Assembly: GCA_902783375.1 (NCBI GenBank)
Contig: CACZQN010000019.1
Coordinates: 1 to 64,000 of the forward strand
Source: an uncultured Lachnospiraceae bacterium
Lineage (GTDB): Bacteria; Bacillota; Clostridia; Lachnospirales; Lachnospiraceae
DNA: 64,000 nt
Direction of reading: 5' to 3'
Shown: positions 46,385 through 53,841 of the stretch, piece after piece
Position numbering within the stretch: the stretch's first letter is position 1
Layout: every line of letters begins with the position of its first letter
The notes under the pieces: model-generated
Told to the model about the DNA's origin: nothing
Databases searched by the model: none
Seen by the model: the letters and a program-made list of their open reading frames with translations, nothing else
Translations under genes and position numbers: made by a program

Positions 46385-46413
46385 TATACACAGGAATAAA
46401 CCTGCCCGTTACA
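46385..46413 (-). promoter_or_regulatory. Candidate ECF-type promoter of the precursor gene
   Basis: TGTAAC and TGTATA are 17 bases apart on the minus strand, 54 bases before the precursor start. TGTAAC recalls the AAC-type -35 element of ECF sigma factors, and such a factor is encoded upstream. The spacer holds the short dyad CAGG/CCTG. A hairpin (CTCCTGT/ACAGGAG, 46441-46457) spans the stop codon of the preceding transporter gene. Confidence 0.4.
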
Positions 46414-46447
46414 TCGATTGGAACGATTTGAAGTTTTTTCTCCTGTT

Positions 46448-48667
46448 TCACAGGAGCTGGGAGTGTGCCAGGCGGTAGAAGAGTCCTTCTTCCGCCATCA
46501 GGCTGTCGTAGGTTCCTTCCTCTGCGATCGTCCCGGCATCGAGGACCAGGATGCGGTCACAGGAACGGATGGTGGAGAGCCGGTGGGCGATCACGATCTT
46601 GGTGCAGTCCATCGTCCGGAGGGTCTCCGTGACCATCTCCTGTGTCACATTGTCCAGTGCGCTGGTGGCCTCGTCGAAGAAAAGAACCTTCGGCTGATTC
46701 AGGATCGCGCGGGCAATCAGGATCCGCTGTTTCTGGCCGCCGGAGATGGTCCGGCAGTTTTCACTGACGATGGTTTCAAGGCCCATCGGCATCTCATCGA
46801 TGGTTTCCCGAAGGCCTACCGCGTCTACGGCAGCGGCAACCTGTTCATAAGGAACGTCACCGGCCGTCAGCGTGATATTTTCATAGATACTGCCCGCGAT
46901 CAGCTCTCCGTCCTGCAGGACGACGCCGAACTGGCTGCGGAGCTTCTGCAGATCCACCGTCTGCAGATCCTGTCCGTCATAGGAGATCACACCCTCTGTT
47001 GGGGCTTCAAAGCCCAGCAGAAGCTTCAGCAGGGTGGATTTCCCGCATCCGGAGGTGCCGGCGATGCCGATGTATTCGCCGGGGCGGATGTGCAGGGACA
47101 GGTCCCGGATCACCGGCTGTGCGGGATCGTAGGCAAAGGAGATGTGGTCCAGATCGATCCGGCCGCTCAGGGTTCCGGGGTCTTCTTTCCTGCCGCTGTT
47201 CTCTGTCTCCGTCTCGTAGATCGGGCGGATCCGCGCCAGCGACGGTTTCATCATTTGCCAGGAGACGGCAGAGCCGGCGATGCCGAGGATGGCGCCGGAG
47301 ACGATGCCGTATGCGGAGAGAAATGCGGCGAAGCTGCCGATGCTGATCGTCCCGGCCCTGTAGGCCATGGAATAGAGCAGCACAGTGATCAGGGCATCTG
47401 CGAGCAGGGATATGGTCCCGGACAGGATCTGGAGGCGGTCGATCTTCGTCTCTGCCTTCCGCTGTTCGATATAGCTTTTCAGATATTCATAGATCGCCCG
47501 GTCTTCGATCCCGGAGATCCGGATCTTTTCAATGCCATTTAAAAACTGGTACAGTACCGAATCGCTCCTGCCCGCCAGGGCGAGGGCATACCGCTGATAC
47601 TGCAGGCCACGCAGGGAGAACAGACAGGAGAGGAGCGCCTTGAGGAGGGTCATCCCGATGGCTGTGAGCGTGAGTGCAGTGGAAAAGGAGAGCATCCGGG
47701 CAAAGAATACAAGGGCAGAAAGGCTGCCGAGGGCGACGGACAGCAGAAGGTCCGCCATGCCGGCTGCCAGGTCACCGCAGGAGAGAATCCTTCCTGCAAG
47801 ATCTGCGCTTTCATACTGCCGGAAAAAGTGTTCCGGGAGTTCGAAGATCCTGCGGTAGACGGCGTTCTGCATGTCGATGCGGATCCGGTTGGAGATCCGG
47901 AAGGAACACAGGCCGCGGAACACCTGGAACACGAGATTTCCAAGTAGAAATGCGCCGATCAGGAGTCCTACCTCAAAGATCGGTCCTGCGAGGCCCTGTG
48001 GGATCAGCCGGTCGTAGAGAAGCTGGTACAGGGTCGGGATCAGCAGGCCGATGCAGCTGATCAGGCCGGTCAGCAGGATGATGAGAAGAAGATCGACCCA
48101 GGAGAAGGAGGCAAGGAGTTTCTTCAGGAAAGCCCGCAGGGCGAAGGGCTGCTCCGCTTCCTTCGTGATGGCGGACCCGTCCGGATCGCTCTGCTCGATG
48201 AAGGAGGCGATCAGGGAATCGGTTTCTCTGCGGACGGCTTCATGGTTCCGCTCGGTCTTGATAAACCAGGCGTCCTCCTGGACCAGGTTGGTCCGGTAGC
48301 GGTCGACCAGCGCATTGTGATAGCCCTCCTGCGTGATATGCTCCATGCCGCAGCTGGTGAGGAAACGCTTTCTTAAGGGATTGGTCGCGAAGCCGGGGAG
48401 GACGGCAAGTTCCGCCTTCTCCGGTGCCGTAAAGAGATAGCACCATTCCTGGCCATCCGCATCCACGTAGCGAAAGGAAGGAAGCATCTCGCCGGCAGCG
48501 GCTTCCCGGAGCAGCGACCGGCGCCCCGGTGTCTCATCCGCCAGCGGGACCAGGAAGATCAGGATTTTCCCCTGGAGAACCCGGTAGGCATCTTGTTCAT
48601 TGGGTGTCAGGTAAATCCGGCTGCCGGAGAGGAGGATGTTCCCGCCGGCATCTGGGAAATCTGCCAT
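46448..48667 (-). CDS. NHLM-type ABC transporter, second subunit without C39 peptidase
   Basis: This 739-residue protein has an N-terminal beta-rich cytoplasmic domain (about 1-110, with NILLSGSRIYLTPNEQDAYR) and a helical linker. Six membrane helices follow (about 175-465), then an ABC ATPase with Walker A GTSGCGKST, signature TISGGQKQRI, Walker B VLFFDEATSALD and switch IVIAHRLST. This is the layout of the NHLM bacteriocin-system transporter that partners the peptidase-bearing one. The pair probably forms a heterodimer exporting the precursor. It begins 18 bases after the first transporter. Confidence 0.88.
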   Translation of the reverse strand: MADFPDAGGNILLSGSRIYLTPNEQDAYRVLQGKILIFLVPLADETPGRRSLLREAAAGEMLPSFRYVDADGQEWCYLFTAPEKAELAVLPGFATNPLRKRFLTSCGMEHITQEGYHNALVDRYRTNLVQEDAWFIKTERNHEAVRRETDSLIASFIEQSDPDGSAITKEAEQPFALRAFLKKLLASFSWVDLLLIILLTGLISCIGLLIPTLYQLLYDRLIPQGLAGPIFEVGLLIGAFLLGNLVFQVFRGLCSFRISNRIRIDMQNAVYRRIFELPEHFFRQYESADLAGRILSCGDLAAGMADLLLSVALGSLSALVFFARMLSFSTALTLTAIGMTLLKALLSCLFSLRGLQYQRYALALAGRSDSVLYQFLNGIEKIRISGIEDRAIYEYLKSYIEQRKAETKIDRLQILSGTISLLADALITVLLYSMAYRAGTISIGSFAAFLSAYGIVSGAILGIAGSAVSWQMMKPSLARIRPIYETETENSGRKEDPGTLSGRIDLDHISFAYDPAQPVIRDLSLHIRPGEYIGIAGTSGCGKSTLLKLLLGFEAPTEGVISYDGQDLQTVDLQKLRSQFGVVLQDGELIAGSIYENITLTAGDVPYEQVAAAVDAVGLRETIDEMPMGLETIVSENCRTISGGQKQRILIARAILNQPKVLFFDEATSALDNVTQEMVTETLRTMDCTKIVIAHRLSTIRSCDRILVLDAGTIAEEGTYDSLMAEEGLFYRLAHSQLL

Positions 48668-48685
48668 GGATCAGGTCCTCCTTTC

Positions 48686-50842
48686 TTATTCGGATGCCAT
48701 CAGGCGGTGGTAAAGACCGTCTGCGGCTGCCAGGATTTCGTGGGATCCGCGCTCGATGATCTGGCCGTGGTCCATCACCAGAATTTCATCTGCACCTCTG
48801 ACGGCGGAAAGCCGGTGGGCGATGACGATACAGGTACAGCCGCGGCGGCGGATATTTTCAAGGATCTGCTGCTCGGTGACAGGATCCAGGCTTGCGGTTG
48901 CTTCATCCAGGATCAGAATGGTCGGGTTCGTGGTGAGCGCACGGGCAATCTCGATCCGCTGGCGTTCGCCGCCGGAGAAATTGGTACCGCCTTCATTCAG
49001 ACGGTAATCGTAGCCGCCCGGCTTCTGCAGGATGACATCGTGAATACAGGCATCTTTCGCTGCCTGGAGAAGATCTTTTTCAAGGACGGAGGGATTCCAC
49101 ATGGTCAGGTTCTCCCGGACCGTTCCCGAGAAGATCTGGATATTCTGGCTGACGGTTGCAATACTGGCATGAAGGACTTCCTCGGGAATGTCCTCTGCCG
49201 GGACCCCGTCGAGGAGGATCTCACCGCTGAAAGGATGGTAGAGCTGGCTGATCAGCTTGGAAACGGTGGATTTTCCGCAGCCGGACGAGCCGACAAAGGC
49301 CACACTTTTGCCCGGTGTGAGGGAAAAGGAGAACCCGGTGATCAGCGGAGCACCGAACGGATTGTAGCCAAAGGAGAGATCGCGCACGTCGATCCGGCCG
49401 GACAGCTTCTGCGGCTGCTCCGGTTTCTCATTTCCCGCTTCCTCCTGCGTAAATGCCTGGTCCAGCGGATGCCGCAGGATGTCATCGGAGCGCTCGATAT
49501 CGGCCCGCAGGGTCTGCAGGTCCCGGCCGAAGCCGACCAGGGCCATGACCGGGGCTTCGAACGAGGCAAACAGGGTGTTGAATGCCACGAGCGCACCTGG
49601 CGTCATCCGTCCCCGGATGCAGAAGAGTGCGCCGACCATGAGCAGTGCAACGGTGATCAGATCGGAGACCGCAGTGGGCAGTGCGCTGATGGTGGCATGT
49701 ACCCGCCGGATCTTCTTCTCGTCTGCGTCCGCTTTTGCGGCATGATCGAGGATCTTCCCGGCGTAAATTGCCTCTGCACCGCTGGCCTTCAGCGTTGCCG
49801 TGATAGAGAGACCGGAGCAGAGAAGCCCGGTCAGCTTTCCCTTGTCCTGCTGCTGTTTCAGGCTCATTTCCGAGACAAGCGCGCCGGTCAGATGCAGCAG
49901 AAGGAGATTCAGTGCCGTTCCGATCAGACCGATCCCGGTCAATGCGGGATACAGGACCAGAAGCACAGCCAGATAGACAACCGCGGCCAGAAGATTCAGT
50001 GCGGTCTCCGCCAGATTGCCGGCAAGGAAGGTATTGACGGCCGCATTGTTGTCGACGCGGCCGACCAGGTCGCCGGGATAGCGCTGGCTGAAGAAGGAGA
50101 TGGGTAGCTTGAACAGCCGGGTCAGGAACTGCCGCGTGGAGGACAGCAGAAGCCGGGTCTGGACATTCAGCAGAAGCCTTGATCGATAGTCTTCCAGGAA
50201 CGCCTGCAGGAGAATGACGGCGAGCAGCGCGAGCAGAAACAGGCCAAACCAGGAGATATCGGTATGACCGAGAATGCGGTCCAGAAAGATCTGGGAAAAT
50301 GCCGGGATCGCGAGTCCCGGGATGACCAGGAGCAGCCCGAAGAGGAACAGGCGCAGGAGATCGGTCTTTTCTGTCTCGAGCCGGTTCCGGATCATAGACG
50401 GCAGGGTGAACGCTTTCTTTTCCTTCTGGAATCCCTCGCCCGGCACGAAGGTCATGACGATTCCGCTGAATCCCTCTGCCAGCTCTTTTTCTGTGAGCCG
50501 GCGATGGCCGATGGCCGGGTCATTTACCCAGGCATATCTGCCCTGGAAACCCTCCAGCACGACAAAGTGATTATAGTTCCAGTGGATGATGGCGGGCATG
50601 GGAAGATCCTTCAGTGCGTCCGCCTTTTTCCGGTATCCGTGACTCTCAAAACCGAAGCGCTTCGCTGCCCGGATCAGATTGCCGGCGTTGCAGCCATCCC
50701 GTGTGACCCCGGTTTCAACGCGCATCTGCTCGAGTGGGATGTATTTCCCCCAAAAAGAACAGACCATCGCCAGAGAAGCGGCACCGCATTCGGTGGCTTC
50801 CATCTGGAAGATGGTCTGTGTTCTGCAACGTGTTCTATTCAT
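48686..50842 (-). CDS. NHLM-type peptidase/permease/ATPase exporter with C39 domain
   Basis: This 718-residue protein has an N-terminal C39 peptidase (about 1-140) with Cys19 in QMEATECGAASLAM, His92 in NHFVVLEG and Asp108 in WVNDPA. A six-helix permease (about 165-440) and an ABC ATPase with GSSGCGKST, NFSGGERQRIE, ILILDEATASLD and VIAHRLS follow. It cuts double-glycine leaders and exports the core. The family matches the NHLM-type bacteriocin exporters. The start is ATG 50842, where the C39 domain begins; the in-frame ATG at 50869 lies within the sigma factor gene end. Confidence 0.93.
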   Translation of the reverse strand: MNRTRCRTQTIFQMEATECGAASLAMVCSFWGKYIPLEQMRVETGVTRDGCNAGNLIRAAKRFGFESHGYRKKADALKDLPMPAIIHWNYNHFVVLEGFQGRYAWVNDPAIGHRRLTEKELAEGFSGIVMTFVPGEGFQKEKKAFTLPSMIRNRLETEKTDLLRLFLFGLLLVIPGLAIPAFSQIFLDRILGHTDISWFGLFLLALLAVILLQAFLEDYRSRLLLNVQTRLLLSSTRQFLTRLFKLPISFFSQRYPGDLVGRVDNNAAVNTFLAGNLAETALNLLAAVVYLAVLLVLYPALTGIGLIGTALNLLLLHLTGALVSEMSLKQQQDKGKLTGLLCSGLSITATLKASGAEAIYAGKILDHAAKADADEKKIRRVHATISALPTAVSDLITVALLMVGALFCIRGRMTPGALVAFNTLFASFEAPVMALVGFGRDLQTLRADIERSDDILRHPLDQAFTQEEAGNEKPEQPQKLSGRIDVRDLSFGYNPFGAPLITGFSFSLTPGKSVAFVGSSGCGKSTVSKLISQLYHPFSGEILLDGVPAEDIPEEVLHASIATVSQNIQIFSGTVRENLTMWNPSVLEKDLLQAAKDACIHDVILQKPGGYDYRLNEGGTNFSGGERQRIEIARALTTNPTILILDEATASLDPVTEQQILENIRRRGCTCIVIAHRLSAVRGADEILVMDHGQIIERGSHEILAAADGLYHRLMASE

Positions 50843-50855
50843 GGATATTCCCGCT

Positions 50856-51365
50856 TCAGAGTCCTGCACAGAGTTCCCGGAGGGCCGGGTCTGCCTGCAG
50901 CTTTTTCAGCGCGCGCATCCGGATGATCCGGATATTGCCGGGCGTCGTCCCCAGTTCCTTCGCCAGGGCAGAGGAGGAACGACCTTCAAAATACTTTCCG
51001 CTGACGATACGCCTTTCCCGGTCGGAGAGGAGCAGAAGCGCTCTCTGGAGGACCTCTTTCTTTTCATCGAGGAGAATGGCTTCTTCGAGAAACTGTTCGT
51101 CCGGGATCTCGACGGGGTGTTCCTCGTCATCGATGGAAGAGGATTCCTTCCGTCCCCGGTAATAATTGATCAGTCTGCTTTTTGTTATGACGAAAATCCA
51201 GGTAACGAGGGAAGCCTTCTCTGGATCGTAATGTTCAAAGTTCCGGTAGCAGGCCACGAAGATTTCCTGAACCAGATCTTCCGTATCGCTCCGGGAGTTT
51301 ATCCTCGTTGAAACATAGTGGAAAACCCGGTCATAAAAGTCCTGATAAACCTGTTCAAAATTCAT
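50856..51365 (-). CDS. ECF-type RNA polymerase sigma factor
   Basis: This 169-residue protein has region 2 (FYDRVFHYVSTRINSRSDTE, then DLVQEIFVACYRNFEHYDPE and SLVTWIFVITKSRLINYYRG) and region 4 (LLLLSDRERRIVSGKYFEGR, then ELGTTPGNIRIIRMRALKKL). It probably turns on the export genes. No anti-sigma factor is adjacent, but the operon carries STAS and PP2C proteins that could control it. ATG 51365 has a weak GGGA upstream and matches the domain start; ATG 51377 is possible. It is preceded by a strong promoter inside the ATPase gene. Confidence 0.88.
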   Translation of the reverse strand: MNFEQVYQDFYDRVFHYVSTRINSRSDTEDLVQEIFVACYRNFEHYDPEKASLVTWIFVITKSRLINYYRGRKESSSIDDEEHPVEIPDEQFLEEAILLDEKKEVLQRALLLLSDRERRIVSGKYFEGRSSSALAKELGTTPGNIRIIRMRALKKLQADPALRELCAGL

Positions 51366-51404
51366 GCTGATTCCCATGTCGTCAATATGATCGTCTACCT
51401 TTCT

Positions 51405-51432
51405 ATTATACTCTATTCAGCATATTTTTCAA
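51405..51432 (-). promoter_or_regulatory. SigmaA promoter for the sigma factor and export genes
   Basis: TTGAAA and TATAAT are 16 bases apart on the minus strand; the -35 lies in the last codons of the ATPase gene. It gives the ECF gene basal expression independent of the ATPase promoter. Confidence 0.75.
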
Positions 51433-52669
51433 GAATATCGTGCTTCTGTGCGAGCCGGATTGCGGTTTCCGGGATCCGTTTCGCAGGGTCTGCCAGGAGT
51501 TCGTGAAGCTGGTTTTTATCGGCTTCTGACAGGATCCGCTGCAGGTGTCTGCGGAAGAGCAGGGCGGCAGCTTCCGGCGACAACGGTTCAAGCGGAAGGG
51601 TCTGATAATCCGGCAGGGACAGGTTCACCGACGTTACGAATACCGGGCAGTTCAGGTCAGCCAGCTGCTGCCAGAGCGCGGCCTCCTCCGGAAGCCAGAC
51701 GGCATCGTCGATGACCAGGAGGTCCTGGCTGCCGTGCAGGAGTTCCGGCAATGCTTCCGGGGATATGCCGGGAAATGCTTCTCGGAGGCTGTCTGCGAGT
51801 GTATCCCGGAAGTGGACCACAGCGATCCGCTGGACTTCGTCCTGCTCTGTCAGGGTGTGGATCAGTTGCCGGACCAGTTCGGTCTTGCCGATCCCGTGCG
51901 GACCGGTGATCAGAACCTTGTCCTGCAGGCGGTAGGCATCGTAGAGATCGAATAGTTCACTACTCCTGCCGAAGAAGAATTCTCCGGGAACCGGTTTTGC
52001 TGCGGATTCGATGTCATCAGCGGTGAGGATTTCGAGACGGTGGGCGTTTTTCTTTTTCACCAGGGAGCAGATACTATCGAGGCTGAACCTGGAATCACGG
52101 AGGAAGGACTGTACCCTTTGGTTCTGCATGTCCGGTCCGATGATGGCAAGGATGGTCAGCATGGACAGGACCCAGGCATTCCGGAAGAGGGAGAGGTCCG
52201 GATCGGTGCAGTTGGAAAATGCGCTGTGAAGACTTCTTATGGATTCTTCCGGAATCAGGTCATCTTCCGTGGCTGCCCGCCGAAGCATCGCCTCGGTTTT
52301 CTTCTCAAGGGTGCTGATATTGGCATTCCTCTCCCGGAGCAGCGTTTCGAAGTGGCTCATCAGTTCCAGAAACTGCTCCACAGACAGGTCGGAGAGGATC
52401 TCCTCGGTATAGGCGTGGTAGTAGGCAAATTCCGGCTTCCGGTTGCACAGCTCCGAGTGATACCGGTTCCAGCTCTCACCGGTCCGCCAGATCCGGTTCC
52501 CATAAGAACCGCTCTGCCAGGAGGACGGCAGGATGGCATGCCAGAATTTCAGCAGCGTCAGGCCGCGCCGGCTTTTTTCTGAAAATACACCGGTGGTGTA
52601 GATCGGGTAGTCGTTTGATACCAGCAGACGATAGATATTTTTCAGGGTAATTGTACAGATAGCATTCAT
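51413..52669 (-). CDS. STAND-like ATPase, probable regulator
   Basis: This 418-residue protein has a novel N-terminal helical region (about 1-225: LKFWHAILPSS, WRTGESWNRYHSEL) and a P-loop NTPase domain. The latter has EFFFGRSSELFDLYDAYRLQ, Walker A GPHGIGKT at 256-263, Walker B LLVIDDAVWLP, a sensor-like FVTSVN and a winged-helix-like end (LSPEAAALLFRRHLQ). It resembles AAA/STAND ATPases that assemble on a signal. It is the first gene of the locus and lacks a DNA-binding domain that I recognise. The ribosome site before ATG 52669 is weak. Confidence 0.72.
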   Translation of the reverse strand: MNAICTITLKNIYRLLVSNDYPIYTTGVFSEKSRRGLTLLKFWHAILPSSWQSGSYGNRIWRTGESWNRYHSELCNRKPEFAYYHAYTEEILSDLSVEQFLELMSHFETLLRERNANISTLEKKTEAMLRRAATEDDLIPEESIRSLHSAFSNCTDPDLSLFRNAWVLSMLTILAIIGPDMQNQRVQSFLRDSRFSLDSICSLVKKKNAHRLEILTADDIESAAKPVPGEFFFGRSSELFDLYDAYRLQDKVLITGPHGIGKTELVRQLIHTLTEQDEVQRIAVVHFRDTLADSLREAFPGISPEALPELLHGSQDLLVIDDAVWLPEEAALWQQLADLNCPVFVTSVNLSLPDYQTLPLEPLSPEAAALLFRRHLQRILSEADKNQLHELLADPAKRIPETAIRLAQKHDILEKYAE

Positions 52670-52716
52670 TGTTTCTGTTCTCGCTGTGATGACGTGTTCA
52701 AGCCAGTTGGATTTTC

Positions 52717-52801
52717 AGGACCGCCTCTTCAGGCGTTCGAATTCTTGTCGGTCCTAAACGATTATCATTTTTATTATATAGAAGGAAAGAGACTGGCGCA
52801 A
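52717..52801 (-). promoter_or_regulatory. Weak promoter and structured leader of the ATPase gene
   Basis: TATAAT (minus strand, 52773-52778) lies 17 bases after a poor -35, TTGCGC. The leader can fold as AGGACCG...CGGTCCT (52717-52755) with an inner CGCCT-CTTC-AGGCG hairpin. Confidence 0.45.
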
Positions 52802-52868
52802 ATGTCTGGAAGAAAGTGGTGGCTTTTCTGCGGAAAATTCCGGTTTTTCTGCCATATCCGAATTTTTC

Positions 52869-52897
52869 TTGTCTGAAAATACGCGTTATGATACAAT
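52869..52897 (+). promoter_or_regulatory. Promoter of the SnoaL-like gene
   Basis: TTGTCT and TACAAT are 17 bases apart, about 50 bases before the start codon. Confidence 0.65.
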
Positions 52898-52948
52898 TGT
52901 TTTTGTGAAGTTCGCTTTTGATTTTGCGCTTTTATGAGGAGAAGAAGA

Positions 52949-53314
52949 ATGAGAAGTAACAAAGAAATTGTCGCTGCTTTCTATGAGGAAGCATTCAACA
53001 ACTGGGATCTGAGCCACATTGACGATTATATGCGGGATGACTATATGCAGCATTCCCCGGAAGTGGCGGATGGGAAAGAAGGATTCCTGGCCTTCTTCCG
53101 GGAATTCATCAAACAGAAGCCGCATGCGACGATTGTCAGATTGCTGGAGGACGGGGATCTGGTCTGTGTTTTCTTCCGCTGTGATTTTGAAAGTGGGGTT
53201 GTAGCGAAGGTTTTCGACCTCTACCGCCTCGAGGACGGGAAACTTGCCGAGCACTGGGACTGCACCATGCGCGTCGACAACATGCCGGTGAGTGATAACC
53301 ACGGGCAGTTCTGA
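52949..53314 (+). CDS. SnoaL-like (NTF2-fold) protein
   Basis: This 121-residue protein has the SnoaL pattern: EIVAAFYEEAFNNWDLSHID, then DDYMRDDYMQHSPEVADGKE, FLAFFREF and VFDLYRLEDGKLAEHWD. Such small alpha+beta cones form dimers with a pocket; members are enzymes or ligand carriers, so no reaction can be assigned. ATG 52949 was chosen because GAGGAG lies between it and the in-frame ATG 52934. It stands alone, followed by a large hairpin. Confidence 0.82.
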   Translation: MRSNKEIVAAFYEEAFNNWDLSHIDDYMRDDYMQHSPEVADGKEGFLAFFREFIKQKPHATIVRLLEDGDLVCVFFRCDFESGVVAKVFDLYRLEDGKLAEHWDCTMRVDNMPVSDNHGQF

Positions 53315-53343
53315 GGGGCATGCCACATATTAAACAGAAAAAA

Positions 53344-53430
53344 CCTCGCTGACAATCTCTGCCTGGGCGCTGGTGTGCGGGCGCATAAATGCGCCGCTTA
53401 CATGCGCCTACGTAGAGTTTGTCAGCGAGG
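53344..53430 (+). other. Large composite hairpin after the SnoaL-like gene
   Basis: CCTCGCTGACAA (53344-53355) pairs with TTGTCAGCGAGG (53419-53430), extended by CTCT/AGAG. Inside, GGCGC (53366-53370) can pair with GCGCC (53404-53408), and GGCGCAT-AA-ATGCGCC (53380-53395) forms a perfect inner hairpin. GGTTTCT follows. It is larger than a normal terminator and could be a processed 3' RNA. Confidence 0.65.
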
Positions 53431-53469
53431 GGTTTCTGCTGAGATGGGGCGTGTCCGGCTCAGAAGGAG

Positions 53470-53841
53470 GAGGCTGTCGCATCCGTGAATGATTCAGGAG
53501 TAATCATTGCGGAGGCGGCAGCCTCTTTTGATGCCTGATATGACTATTAATGTTAATTTGTTTCACTTCAGTCAACCGTTTTCCCTGCTCCTGAGTTCTG
53601 GCAAAAGACCCGATATGACTATAAAACCTGAATTTGCTTCTGATAATCATGGAACAATATGATTTGCTGGCAAAATAATGGATTCCGTTGTCATATTATC
53701 CGGATTTGTTATGCCTACATCTACTCAATTCAGGTAAGCTAGTCAACTCACCCCCAACAAGAGAAAGCTTGCATCCTCAGTGCAGCATGACTGGAATTCG
53801 AGAAATTCTTTTCAATAGTCAAGTACCCGCATTTTCAGGAA
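53470..53841 (-). repeat. Dispersed 370-base non-coding repeat, copy 2 (inverted)
   Basis: This is the reverse complement of 29527-29899 with scattered differences. Read on the minus strand it starts exactly at the stop codon of the surface-protein gene (TTCCTGAAAATGCGG) and ends with the GAGGCTG/CAGCCTC hairpin (53470-53525). On the plus strand that hairpin is followed by TTTTG and may stop SnoaL transcripts. Confidence 0.9.
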
